Of a DNA stretch of 64,000 nt, positions 22,467-34,484 are shown piece after piece. Source of the DNA: Iris pallida (lineage: Eukaryota > Streptophyta > Magnoliopsida > Asparagales > Iridaceae); NCBI GenBank assembly GCA_029216955.1, contig JANAVB010010791.1:8857826-8921825 (forward strand). The letters run 5' to 3'. A program made the translations under genes and the position numbers. Below the pieces are notes generated by a model. It saw only the letters and a list, made by a program, of their open reading frames with translations. It was not told the origin of the DNA and made no database searches. Every line of letters starts with the position of its first letter. Position 1 is the first letter of the stretch.

Positions 22467-23832
22467 ATGGTGGAGACGCGATTACAGCGTGCCATTCATG
22501 GAGATACTGTAGAGGGGACTGCTACCTCTCAGCCAGTTCAGCAGGGTCGGGAGGCTACAGCTCCTGCCACCTCTGCTCATATTGGGACTTCAGCAGCAGC
22601 AGCAGCTGAGGGTATGCCTTCACCAGTTCGGAGGCAGGACCCAGTCATTCCAGAGGATCCTTTCCAGCCGCCACCGCCTCCAGGACATGTGGACGCAGCT
22701 CAGATGTTCGCGTATTTCCAGCAGTTCATAGACCGACAGCAGGCTCGGCAGGATAGAGGCATGGAGTTGGCCGTCACGACAGCCGCAGCTCGACCAGTGG
22801 TTCAGCAGCCGAAGACACCGGGGATCGAGCAGTTTCAGAAGATGAGCCCCCGAGACTTTTGGGGACAGAGGGGATCCTGTATGCCGACGAGTGGATCGAG
22901 CATATGGAGGAGATCTTCTGCTTGGCCAGGATTCCAACAGACCTTCAGATCGAGGCAGCAGCTAGCCGGATGCGAGATCTTGCTCGCACCTGGTATCAGT
23001 CGGACCCCAGGGTAGGGGTACCAGGACAGACTTGGGAGCAGTTCAGGGACTTCTTCAAGAAGAAGTTCTTCCCAGATTCAGCAGTCAGAGCCTTGGAGAC
23101 GCAGTTTGAGAACTTGGTCCAGGAGAGCCTCTCAGTAGAGGAGTATGCGGGAGAGTTTGGCCGTCTTGGTAGGTTTGTTGAGGGGTTGAGCGAGATGGCG
23201 AAGGCCCAGAGGTTCCGGAAGGGTCTGGTCAAGGAGGTCAAGTCCCTGACCAAGGGGAACAGAGATGCTACTTTTGAGGAGATTTTGACGGAAGCCTTAT
23301 TGGCGGAGGATGATCTTGAGCTTAGGCTCAAGAGGGGGCGAGACCCAGTTGGGGGCAGCAGCAGCGGAGGACCGGCCAAGAGGCCGCACGTTCAGCATGA
23401 GTTTCAGCAGCAGTATCAGCAGCCGATGGTCCATTTCCAGCAGCAGCAGCAGAGGCCTGTTCAGTATCAGGGATAGAGACAGGTGCAGTATCAGCAGGCA
23501 CCCAGGCAGCAGCAGAACACTGTGTGCAACTTCTGTAAGAAGCAAGGCCATGGGTGGGACGACTGCAGGAAGATGCTGGGTATGTGTTTACTTTGCGGAT
23601 CAATGGAGCATCAGTGTAGAGAGTGTCCCAAGAACCCGACACCATTGGCTCAGGTAGCACCAGGAGCTAGAGCTCCGGCAGGGCAGCAGAGGGGACCACC
23701 ATTGCAGACTCAGCAGCAGAGGTTCGTTCAACATCAGCAGCAGGCCAGGGGAGGCCAGCCAGGGAGAGCTTTCGTCATGACAGCCGAGGATGCTCAGGCC
23801 GTTGGAGATCTAGTTGCAGGTTCCGTTCCTTG
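22467..23832 (+). pseudogene. gag of element D, two lesions
   Basis: The ATG at 22467 opens an N-terminal Ala/Gln/Pro-rich part. Near 22857 the frame shifts by one base, so the gag core (GILYADEWIEHMEEIF, ARTWYQSD, WEQFRDFFKKKFF, SVEEYAGEFGRLGRF) is read in the next frame from about 22859. A TAG at 23474-23476 in a Gln-rich linker is the second lesion. After it come two complete CCHC knuckles (CNFCKKQGHGWDDC and CLLCGSMEHQCREC) and a Gln-rich tail ending AGSVP at 23832. The frame stops where the protease would start in autonomous relatives, which suggests pol was lost by deletion there. Gag would form the particle that packages the RNA. Confidence 0.88.
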
Positions 23833-24322
23833 ATTCAATTCTGAAATTCCTTTCTTGAAATTCAGTTCCATCTGTTCCCATCTGTTTCTTCATTGTTGAT
23901 AAGTTTCGTTCTGGCGCTTCATTATGATTTAATTTTCTTCTGAGATAAGTCGTATGGGCTAGGTCGCCTCGATTATGAGATTTTAGAATCCTCTAGGGTC
24001 ATGCTAGCAGGCATAGTGAGGACATATAGTCGGACTATGGATGTATTTCTCGGGTGTGGGAATTTAAGGTTTTTGCTGCCAAGCGCGCGACAATGCAAAA
24101 ATTTTAAATACCACAATTCTAGAGGTGTGTACCATAGTTGAGGACTCTGTGATTATCGTAGCCTTGCTCACTGGCATGATAGAGATTCTGAGTATCATGG
24201 TTTTGGACAGACGCATATGATTATCTGACGGTATGATTGAGACTCTGATTGTGGGGTGTTTGACCTAGAAGGACTACTACATTTTAATTTCGAGGACGAA
24301 ATTCTTCTAAGGTGGGTAGACT
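23833..24322 (+). other. 3' untranslated region and polypurine tract of element D
   Basis: No gene is seen. It ends TTCGAGGACGAAATTC, TTCTAAGGTGGGTAGACT, directly before the LTR start TGTAACACCC. This is the polypurine-tract arrangement common in plant gypsy elements. Confidence 0.7.
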
Positions 24323-27300
24323 TGTAACACCCAGTTTCTAAAATGAGGGTAATTTTGAAATTTTGTATTTTAATTTATTTAATTATGATATTTATTTAAT
24401 AATATGATTTTTGGTAATTTTTAATCATTTTTTTAAACCATTTAAATAATGACTTGTGATTTTGGTGCTTTGACTAGTGTAGCCTTAGACTGTTGACCTA
24501 GAGCCTAGTCATTGTGATTAGGATATTTAATTAGTATATTTTAGCCTAGAGGATATTTTGGTCATTTTAGAATTTATTGGAATTTTTAGGAATTTTTAGA
24601 ATTTATTTTAGAATTGTTTGATTGAAGGTTGACTAGGTTGACTTTGACTAGCTTTGACTTGTGACCTAACCCTAGTTAGGTTGGACTTGACTAGATATGA
24701 GATCCTAGGTTAAGTTAGGTCAACCATACTCTAGTTAGTGCAAACATTTGAGAATATTGAGTTTTGAATGGAGAGATTTAACCACAAGCCATGACTTGTG
24801 ACCCTTAAGTCATTTGTTTAATAACTAGGCCCAAAGCCCAAGACAAGTTTCAAAACCCTAACCCTAAGCCTTAGTGGCTAGCCACCATATCCTCCTTGGG
24901 AACACCACCCTATAAATACTCTCTTAGTTTAGGGTTGCCTCTTTTAGGAAAGCTCAAGTTTAGAAGGAGGTGAGTCCTTGTCTTCATTAATTCACCATAA
25001 ATTCATTTTAGGTCCTAAAATCCCCAAATCAGTTGCAATGGGTTCTAACACTAGTATACTTGCTGTTGTTGGAGTTTTATTTCAGTTTGTGGTGATATTG
25101 GTGGATTGGGACATCAAGGAGAAGAGCTTTGAATAGGGGTTTTTATTGGAAAGTTCAACAATAGGTAAATTCCTCATCCCTCCATGAAATTTTGTTTTGT
25201 CTTCGTCATTAGGGAGCCCTAGGAGTCCCCTAAGCATCAGTATAGGTTTTGTGTCGGGTATCCTAAGTTTCGTGTCCATTTGGACACGTATCATGATTGT
25301 AGTATAGGTGTTTGTCGAAATGCCACTGAGGGCATTTCAATTTGTTTCATGCAATATTTTTGATTGGAAATTTGTGTTTTGGTGTTGTTTATCCATTCCT
25401 CGTGAACTGGGATTGATTCGTAAACATTTCGTGTCGTTTGGACACGCGTGCACACGCTGACACGTACGCGTGCGCACTGCTACAGGGATGCCCTACAACT
25501 CGGGGTTCTTCCTGGACACGACACGACACCATTGGTGATGATATTTTGGTGACACTTAGGACACGTGACTGACACGACTCTGACCAATTTTCAGCTCGTC
25601 TTATCGAGCAGTTTGGGAGAAATCCCAACCGCACTGTTCCTTTTCTGTCTGTGCACACAAATTTCCTGGCCACTGATACGGCCCTATTTCTGTGGACACG
25701 ACACCCTAGGACTCAGTGCAGGTGTTTGGACACTTAGCTGGACACTAGGAGTACCTGTTGACACAAGCACGAGACACTGTGGTGTCCTGTGTCGTGCACA
25801 CGACACGAGTGCACGTGTGTACGAGACAGTGCACTGACAGTGCACTGAGTGTATTAGTTTTGAATTCTTGCATTGGACATGCCGTGTCCGGCCTTGGGGG
25901 ACACGAAATGGATGTGTAGGGTTTGTGCACATGGGGTTCTTCTTTTACCAACCACTGATTTGTGTTTTAATGTGATTTTTGGTTGTTAAATCTCTCTTTC
26001 CCTAAATCCTGATACATTAGCATCCAGTTTCATTTCTGAAATTTTTCCAGATTTCATATTTGGTTTTGTCTTCACTTTTAACCCATTAAACACTGTTAAT
26101 TGCAAGTTATTAAATCCCTAACATGTTCACCTAGTTGTTATCTAAGGGTATGCTAAATTTTGGTTGAATTGACACTGTTTTGAACTGATTTAGACTGTTG
26201 GTTCCTGTTTACTGAGATTAGGGACTGTCAAATGGTTTATATTAACTGAATGTTCAGCTGAGAATACATCCTCTATCACCACCAGGCTACACATAAACCT
26301 GAGATTTATAGGATAGCACACTACCTTGCATTGCCCATTGTTTTCTCACAATTGCTCACTGTCCTCTACACTAACACACATGGCATCATCACACTCACTG
26401 TTTCTTGCACTCTTTCACTCACATATACCCACAGACTCATGTGATTCCTATCACTGATTTTGAGTGTTGGTTATGACTGTATGGAAGTTAAATTAGTTGG
26501 GTTAGAGGGAAATCACTGAATAGTTTTTTTTTGTGTATTGATTGGGATGTATATTCCTGAGTTTTAATTCACTGATTTTCTTTCCTTTTCAAATGAATGT
26601 TGATTTCATTAGTTAACACACATTTTTTCCCCATGGAAATCTGAGAATTTAACCAACCAATTCCCTTAGAACTGTAAGTTATTTCCCTTCCTTTTGTAAT
26701 GCTAAGTATATGCATGTGTGAGACTTGAACTATTTTCTTTCCTTTTGTTTTACTGTCAATCGATTTCCTTTCTTTTTGTAACCTGAGAATCATGTTTCCT
26801 AAATACCTGAATGCTTGTTCCTAAATTTTTAGTTTAATGTAAACCTGAGATTACTTCCTATTTGAACTGAGGTTGATTTCCCTTTTTCCTTAACTGATTT
26901 CATGAATGGTATTCCATTGTAACTGTCAACTGAATTGTTCTCTTTAACATGTCACTGATCTCAGGTTTTCATGATACTCACACACACACATGAGAGTGCA
27001 TTGCCCTTTCTATTTTCTATGTTTATATATGTTTTGAGAGGTATATATATATGTATCCTATATATATGTATCCTATATATGTATCCTATATAATGTATCA
27101 TTATGTTGTACTTTTATATATATATTAGGTATATAAATGTATGTGTGGTATGTATATGATAGCCTATAGGCTATGAATATTCTAAGTTAGATTATAATAT
27201 ATCCTTCTGTGTATTATTCTAGATATAAGTTTTGTCATATAGTCATGTGTTATGATGTGGTTCATAGGCATGATAGCCTATAGCCTATAGAAGTGTCTGT

Positions 27301-28771
27301 GGGTCAGTGTAGTGTCTAGATTAGAATTGTGCAGTCTTGTTAGACTTGGAATAGGCTAGTTAGCCTAGGTTAGACTAGTTTAGACTTGATTAGACCTAGT
27401 TGACCTAGTTTGACTTCTAGGGTTGACCAGAGTTGACCAAGAGTTGACTTGGGCCTAGATTGACCTAGATTCATGTAGAATGCATAGTAGAGTTTCATTT
27501 TATCATTTTAGACTTGTTGTGACTTGTACTGTTCTATAGGAGACAGACACCCCTCCTCGGACAGTATATTCTCTTCAGACACTCAGGCTATCAGGCGAGT
27601 ACATTCTCTGACCGTTTCATACTTGTATGGATTTACATTCTTGCTCTAGATTACTGTACTTGATGCTGACACGACTGTTATCACAGATTGGCACTATATG
27701 GATCTCCTTTTGGGATGTTATCCCCTTGTATTCACTAGATACATATTGTGATGTGCGTTTCACTTCCATATTGTATTTATTGAATACCCATATCTTTGTA
27801 TACTCATTGTGCATATTGTACTCTCATTATCACATGAGCCCAGGGATAGACCATTGTACACTATTGTATAACATTGTACATCCATTGTATAATATTGTAC
27901 ACTATTGTATAAGATAACGTAACTGGAGAAGATCCTTGTGTATTGATTGGGGAGGGGGAGTAGAATTGGTTATGTACTCAAATCCTATTGTACAACATTA
28001 TATAACTATTGTATATGTCTATTGTACATCCACGTACAATGGAGTTACCATTGCATTTTCCTAGCCCGTTTACATAACCAGATTGTACTCTAAAATCACA
28101 TGTTCCTTACAGTTCTTACTTATCATATTAGATATTTTCTGTTATCAAATCTCTACTGTTTTTCATATATCTTCTTCTTTCAGCGTTTCATGTACTTTAC
28201 TCTATTGCATGCTTTATATTTCCTAACTCGATATGAACTGCGTGAGATGTTTTGTGCTCGCTCCCGTCCTGACTGGACCTGTTGAAAATTTTACAGAGGA
28301 TGAGGAGGAGGCCTGCATAGACACCTACTATGGGGCAGCTGTAGATGCCATGTGTGACCCAGATCTCCAGCCTGATCCACTAGTTTAGAGACTGAGGCTC
28401 CCTAGTCTAGGTTTTCTATTTTCTGTCATTTGAGATCTAGATTGTATATATTCTTTCTTTTCAGTACTAGAGTCTTGTATTGAGCTGGATGTTCTGATTT
28501 GTTATGTCAGTAGACACTTAGACTCTTTCTCTCTGATTGTATCCTGTGGATCTTTATTCCAGTATCTATCTATCTTTATTTTCATCATTCTGCCTTAGAT
28601 GTGATTGAGACTGTATATTGTTATGTCACCTCCATTCGGAGTGTTTATACTGTACAGGTACCTTTATATTGTTAGATGATTGACCAAGGACAGCGTTCTA
28701 CCGTCGACACTGCGGCGTAGGCTGGACGTCGTTACGTTCTCGTACCCTCACAGTGGGTGCGGGTCGTGACA
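24323..28771 (+). repeat. 3' LTR of element D (4449 bp)
   Basis: Nearly identical to 17786-22230. Over roughly the first 880 bp I count about 11 substitutions and no length change. The AT repeats, GACACG-rich segment and TATA box (24911-24918) are all repeated here. Confidence 0.93.
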
Positions 28772-30860
28772 GGCTAGAGTCATGTTGAATCAATTTTCTC
28801 TTCCGAAATATTTTTGGGCAGAAGTTGTCAGCACAGTGTGCCATATTTTGGATAGGATTTTGATTCGACCTATTTCGAAGAAAACACCCTACGAGCTTTG
28901 GTTTGGAAGAACTCCAAATGTTTCTTACTTTCGAGTGTTTGGCTGTCGCTGCTATATCTTGAATACCAAAGACAACTTAGGCAAGTGTGATGCTAAAGCT
29001 AACGAAGGTATTCTTCTTGGTTATGCTGCCAAGAGTAAGGAATATAGTGTGTTCAATAAACGCTCCATGATTGTTGAAGTGTCTACTAACATAACTTTTG
29101 ATGAGGACAATAGTACATCTATCATTTTCGATGATGATGAACCATCAACTTCCATTCCTATGGATATACCACCAGAAACCAGTTCTCTAGAGAGCTTACC
29201 AAAGAAGTTCCAATTCAAACCTTCACATCCAGAAAACTTGCTAATAGGTGAGGTATCGAAAGTGGTAACTACTCGATCTTCTTTAAGAGATTCTATTGCT
29301 AGCATTGCTTTTATTTCTCAAAGTGAACTTAAAAATATTTTAGAAGCTTTTAATGATGAATTTTGGATATCTGCAATGCAAGAAGAACTCAACCAATTTG
29401 AACAAAATCAGGTTTGGGAACTTGTTCCTAGACCTGCTGATCATTCAATCAATGGTACTAAATGGGTTTTTCGCAACAAAGTTAATGAGGATGGTTCGGT
29501 CACACGCAACAAGGCTCGTCTCGTAGCTCAAGGATACAACCAAGAGGAGGGTATCGACTACGATAAGACGTATGCTCCTGTTGTACGACTTTAATCTATT
29601 CAGATGCTTTGCTCCTTTGCAAATTTCTAAAACTTTAAACTTTTTTAAATGGATGTGAAAAGTATTTTTCTAAATAATTTTATTAAAGAAGAGGTTTTTG
29701 TCAAGCAACCCCCTGGTTTTGAAAATCAAAAATTTCTTGACTATGTTTTTAAACTTAAGAAAGCTCTTTATGGCCTCAAACAAGCTCCTCGAGCTTGGTA
29801 TGAACGTCTTAGTACTTTCTTACTTGATAAAGGTTTTTCAAAAGGAAAAATTGATACTACACTTTCCATAAAATCCCTTGCTGACACTTTTTTACTAGTA
29901 TAAATCTATGTAGATGATATCATATTTGGGTCTACTAATGAGGGTCTATGCAAAGATTTTGCCAAGAGTATGCAGAACGAGTTTGAGATGAGCATGATGA
30001 GGGAGCTCAACTACTTCCTTGGACTGCAAATCAAATAATACTCGCAAGACGTCTTCATCAGCCAGTCGAAGTATACAAATGACATGCTGAAAAAGTTTGA
30101 GCTTGACAACATCAAACCTATCAGCACTCCTATGGTTACTACAACAAAGCTAGAAACTGATGAAAGCGGCAAACCGGTCGATCAACGTAAGTATCGAGGT
30201 ATGATTGGTAGTCTATTATATTTAACTGCTAGTCGTCCCAATATTATGTTTAGTGTTTGCTTATGTGCTAGATATCAATCTAATCCTAAAGAATCACACA
30301 TGACCGCTGTTAAGCGTATCTTTAGATATCTTAAAGGAACGATTACGGTAGGCTTGTGGTATCCCAAAACCACTTCTTTTGAATTAATCAGATATTTCGA
30401 TGCTAATTTTGTGGGATAGAAAGTCGACCGTAAGAGTACCAGTGGCACGTGTCATTTGTTAGGAAAGGCTTTAGTCTTATAGTTTAGCAAGAAACAGAAT
30501 TCTGTTGCACTATCCACAATAGAAGCTGAGTACATCGCAGCTGGTCGTTGTTGTGCACAGATTCTATAGATAAAGCAAAATCTTGAAGACTATAACTTAC
30601 TATTCAAGCACATACCTATTTTTTGTGATAATACTAGTGCAATAAATTTGACCAAGAACCCAGTATGTCACTCACGCACAAAGCATATAGAGATTAGATA
30701 TCATTTCTTGCATGATCATCAACAACACGGCACTATTAACTTAGAATTCATTGACACTGAACATCAGCTAGCAGATTTCTGTACAAAACTACTAGCCGAA
30801 GAGCGCTTCAATTTTCTTCATCGAAAGTTAGGAATTTTGGATGAAACTGTCATACAATAA
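28772..30860 (+). pseudogene. pol of element B, integrase C-terminus, RT and RNase H
   Basis: Begins with the second GGCTA, then continues the integrase (RVMLNQFSLPKYFW, PNVSYFRVFGC). RT follows: FWISAMQEELNQFEQNQVW, KARLVAQGYNQEEGIDYD, LYGLKQAPRAWYERL and YVDD (about 29910). RNase H follows with YRGMIGSLLYLTASRP and KSTSGTCH, ending at 30860. A deletion or shift at about 29594-29650 removes part of the RT. Stops replace Gln or Trp at about 29900, 30037, 30481 and 30568, and a Cys at about 30418. No part is translatable as a whole. Confidence 0.9.
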
Positions 30861-30879
30861 GTTGTACCTACGTAAATAA

Positions 30880-31040
30880 TGGTTATAATGTACATCATTC
30901 ATGGTAACATTGCTTTAGGAACAAGCCGAAAGGGCCCTTCTGACAATAAGGCGTAAAAGCCTAAGCGACACGGTGCACTAGTCTTCGGACTACCGCTAGC
31001 TGGGATGCGGCCCCTACAACTGACCTAAAGCAGTTTCACT
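30880..31040 (+). other. Structured spacer between pol and additional ORF in element B
   Basis: A GC-rich block contains a short hairpin closed by a CUUCGG tetraloop (30979-30992, stem TAGTC with GACTA), an AGGC/GCCT hairpin (about 30949-30962) and a GGGCCC palindrome. It shares GCTGGGA and CCTACAACT with the matching spacer of A. No protein frame is conserved here. Confidence 0.4.
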
Positions 31041-31159
31041 GTGATGATCATCGTTTTAAACAATATTTATTATATGGCTACACTATCTTTATGTCTGGTA
31101 ACATTCAAAATTTCAAATTCAAGATTTTTTTCTATCAAAAATATATTTTTAAACCTTTT

Positions 31160-31330
31160 TCTGTTATGGAGCCAGAGCTACAGAATTCGGGCCGAACTCT
31201 GTGTGCCTGCTTCCAGAACCCCCAGCTGCTCCTGGCCATCCAATTTTTTGACCTAACGGCCACGATTTAACCCGACCTGCTGGCCCTAATGCTCTATACC
31301 CGAACTCGCTCTCTCACATCACTTTTCTCT
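31160..31330 (+). promoter_or_regulatory. Putative internal promoter region of the element B additional ORF
   Basis: Twenty-one bases at 31180-31200 (CAGAATTCGGGCCGAACTC core) are identical to 33563-33583 in the same element's LTR, upstream of its TATA-like box. A pyrimidine-rich leader with AAACCCTAACCCTAG follows before the ATG at 31511. I did not find as clear a TATA box as in A. Confidence 0.4.
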
Positions 31331-31510
31331 TCTTCTACCTCCCTTAAAATCCTCTCCTCAAACCCTAACCCTAGAAAACTCAATTCTTAGGGCTATCTTT
31401 CCCCAAACTCAAGATTTAAGGGTTTTTGGTGGATCTCTTCCATCTCCAACTACTTTTTTGAGCTATAACTCCTATTTTTCATCTCTTTCAAATTCATCTT
31501 TTCATTATCA

Positions 31511-32725
31511 ATGGCTCCAAAGTTATTTGGTAGAGAAAAGAGGTTGAGAAGTGAGGGAGCATCTTCATCTAACCCTCCTTCTCCTCTTTCTCCTAGTCAT
31601 CCATTGTTCAATCCACCACCTCCACCAAATCCTAACACCTACAATTAGCAAATTTTTGTCTTATTGGATGCATCCAATGAGTGGTACACGGACTTTCGCT
31701 CATGTAGTGTGTTCCCGGGCCATCCGATAAACTTCACAATTTTTTCAGCATATGACGTACTTTTTCACGATTTATGCCTAGATGAACTAATCACAACTTC
31801 ATCTCTTGTCTATCTCAATGATATACAGATATTTTACTGTAATTTAACTCATGATGACACTAGGATTTATTCTTGTGTCACCGACATTGACATATCATTA
31901 GACGATTTTGAACTTGCCGATTACTTTGACCTCTCGGAACCCAACACTTGGGAAAAACTTGTTGATGCCCGACAGTTCTAATTTCCCGGTGATACCACTC
32001 TTGAGGGTTTCAAGGATGTATTGTGTTCTCCTAACACACTTCCTCGCAAGCTTCGAGCTAAATATCTCAACAACTATTTTTATGAACTCCATCGGATCAT
32101 CTTTTCCTCGATCTTGCCCAAAGCGGGATCTATCGATGAAGTCACTTATCTTGAGATATCGGCTCTATATCATCTTCACTTTTGTCTTCCGTTCAACTTC
32201 CTTTGCACGATGATGGATTAGATGATTCATGCGAGACCAAAACCAAAATCCTTGGTCTATGCCAAGTACCTTCCAAAGATTTTTCGTGCCATCAATATCC
32301 CTCTTGATGACTGTCAGTTTCTACCTGCTCCTGCCTCTCTGTCCAAGGCACGTAGGACTATTGCTACTGCTGCATCCTCTGACTTTGATGCTCCTGATGC
32401 TTCTGATGGTCCTGATCCTGCCGCCTGCTACTCTTAAGGCGATGATGCGCGATCGCTTTCATTTGGAAGATGTCCGTTGGACCCAGTTGAACTACCGCAC
32501 CACCCTTCAGATGAGTGCTATCAGCAACTCATTGCAAGACCTCCAGTACACCCTGGCCACCCATCTTACTATGTCATTCCCTATCGTTCGGGACCCTTCT
32601 CGCGAAGGATACCTGTTGATGACACATGGGTAAGGCGGTATCTGGACCCGGACGTGGCCTTTGTTGACCCTCGTCGCTCTGCCAGTGACCCTTCAAACTC
32701 TGCTGGTCCATCCCATGCTCCATGA
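31511..32725 (+). pseudogene. Additional ORF of element B, degenerate
   Basis: Starts MAPKLFGREKRLRSEG with the same ASSSNP motif as the intact copy in element A. Stops occur at about 31647, 31979 and 32219, and frame changes follow. Matching blocks include IQIFYCNLTHDDTRIYSCVT, LNNYFYELHRIIFSSILPK and YAKYLPKIFRAINIPLDDC. The C-terminal part is read in shifted frames to about 32725. Conservation of the ORF and its position in two elements shows it belongs to the family and is not a chance frame. Confidence 0.8.
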
Positions 32726-33229
32726 TGGTCGTGGTTTATTACCTGCCGATGCTGCTGATGTTAGGCTATAGTTTCATTTTTCTTTATGTAGTAGTTTTTT
32801 AAAAACTTTGAGTTGTAGTATTTCTATTTCCTTTATGCATTGTATTTCCTTCAAAACTATGCACTTTGGTTTAGTATTGAGGTATAAAACTACTTGTACT
32901 TTCTCTCTTTATGGTTATGGTTCCTAGTTGTGTGATTGCATGTATTCACTTTGTCCATTTTTATGGAGGAGCCATTATTTTATTTTGCTAAATGACAAAG
33001 GGGAAGAATACTTGATATTTGCTTTGGGAATACTTGATATGTGCTTTGAGCTTCTATATATATTATATTGTGCTTGCTTGGATTAGAACTTGTCTCAGGA
33101 CACATCTATTTACGGGGGAGCCGACATGTTCATCTACGGGGAAGCTATCATCTTTATTCCATGTGTCCAGGTATGAATGTTGCGACAAACAAATATCGTA
33201 TTTTTGTCAATTATCAAAATAGGGGAGAT
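32726..33229 (+). other. 3' region of element B with three purine tracts
   Basis: No gene is seen. GACAAAGGGGAAGAA (about 32992-33006) and two ACGGGG(GAG)-type units (about 33111-33142) precede the terminal polypurine tract AAAATAGGGGAGAT (33216-33229). Element A has the same set in the same order. Confidence 0.6.
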
Positions 33230-34220
33230 TGTTGACCCAAACTGGATCGCAGTCAACCTAATCTTGATAATTAACAAGACGATATCTGTTATAATCCAAC
33301 TTGACACATCAAGCTCCATCAAGCTCCAAAATATAACATCATCACATATCAGTTCAAGACAGACATCATCGACGATTGCTTCGACAGTGCTACTGTTACT
33401 TGTTATATGAGTGTGTATTTTTACTTTTTATTGAGTCTAGGATATTGTAAGTTAAGTCACACTGAGTATCTCAACCCTAAACTTAATACCCAAGCTCCAC
33501 TAAACAAACTCCAAAACCTGCCTAGCCCAAAAAGCCCATTTGAACTTTCTGTCCTCTAGGAGACAGAATTCGGGCCGAACTCTTCCCCACACTGAGTTCG
33601 GGCTGAACTCTGTCCCTTTAATTTTAGGACCTGATTTTAGGGCTTGCTGGTTGCTAGTTGTCCAACGGCTAAATATTTGAATATTTGGGACAGTTCTGGC
33701 CGAATTCTGCCTATCTTGACTAGTTTATATAGGCCTTGATTTCTCCCATTTTCAATCATTCAATCTTCTCATCTTCTCTTCTCCTATAGCCTATACATTC
33801 AAGAGCTTATTCTTCTCATCTAACTAGCTACAATACTTTCTAAGCTCCCATGGTGCTCAGTGCGAGTCAAGTAAAAGTTTGTGTGCAAGAGTTTCAAAAG
33901 AAGTCACTTGGACATTCCAAGTCTCGCCATCTGCAAATCTGTAAGAAGTTGGCGTGCTCTTTTGAGTAAAAGCATGTGATTTTATGCTATTTCACAAATA
34001 GTGGATTTTAATCTTGAGCTAGAGTTCTCAGGCCTGGACTAGTCCTCCACGAGGGAAACCAGGTTAAAAACTGATGTGTCTGCATATGCTTCTCTGATCT
34101 CTATTTATATTCCTCACTTATACTCTAATTATTATTTCTGTTGAGTGGACTTGAATAGAGTTATTTTTAATTGGGTATAATCGACACATACTCTATTCAC
34201 CCCCTTTAGAGTTGCCTACA
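33230..34220 (+). repeat. 3' LTR of element B (991 bp)
   Basis: Starts TGTTGACCC directly after the polypurine tract and ends GTTGCCTACA. It contains GAATTCGGGCC/GAACTC units (33563-33720) and a TTATATAG box (33724-33731). The inner end resembles that of the A LTR (ATTCACCCCC then TAGAG). The partner LTR is off-window, so its age cannot be measured here. Confidence 0.9.
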
Positions 34221-34484
34221 CGTACTTCAGTCGGTGCGATGGATGATCAGGCCGTCGGGGGTAATGAGGACAACCCCCACTCCCGCTACAATCTCACCCT
34301 TGGGTCCTGTCCTTGAAGCACCATCAAAGAATAATTGCCATATGGGGTTGACTGAGATAGCATTAGATTCTAAGACTTCATCGGGGATGTCGTCATAGAG
34401 CTTCGACGTCTTTGGCACTGGGTGTGCTGCTAGGAAATCGGCCAATGCTTGGCCTTTAACTGCCTTCTGATGAACGAAAACCAT
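34221..34484 (-). pseudogene. Second (archaeal-type) RNase H of element E, truncated
   Basis: Minus-strand codons VHQKAVKGQALADFLAAHP lead into the second RNase H (LFFDGASRTGPKGEIVAGVG, VLITPDGLII). The first catalytic Asp of FDGAS is present. The domain is cut at RTD by element B. The intact equivalent in element G is at about 47290-47860. Confidence 0.88.

Larger units (their letters stand above)
17786..28771 (+). mobile_element. Element D: non-autonomous gypsy-type element with 4.4-kb LTRs and gag only (TR-GAG type)
   Basis: Two long direct repeats (17786-22230 and 24323-28771), each starting TGTAACACCC and ending TGACA, flank an interior of only 2.1 kb. The flanking 5-bp duplication is GGCTA (17781-17785 and 28772-28776). 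The interior encodes gag with two zinc knuckles and nothing recognisable of protease, RT or integrase. That matches the terminal-repeat-with-GAG (TR-GAG) class. It would depend on a related gypsy element for reverse transcription and integration. About 81 percent of its length is LTR. Confidence 0.93.
9161..34220 (+). mobile_element. Element B: SIRE-like Ty1/copia retrotransposon, split by three insertions
   Basis: B survives as three visible pieces: 9161-9263, 15413-17785 and 28772-34220. Its 5' LTR and start of gag lie left of the window, beyond element A. Deleting CACTA element C joins gag codons in frame (DIVNP, then LSSLG), and deleting element D joins integrase codons in frame (GDMA, then RVMLNQ). 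The right end is LTR 33230-34220, followed by CGTAC in the RNase H region of element E. Many family Trp and Gln codons are now stops, mostly by G-to-A or C-to-T changes, so it is clearly older than A. Confidence 0.92.

Noticed and set aside
22467..23832. The gag frames of element D as a host gene
   Set aside because: They lie between two long LTRs with a perfect target-site duplication and carry gag core and CCHC knuckles.
30880..31040. A hammerhead ribozyme in the structured spacer
   Set aside because: No CUGAUGA...GAAA core was seen in either orientation.
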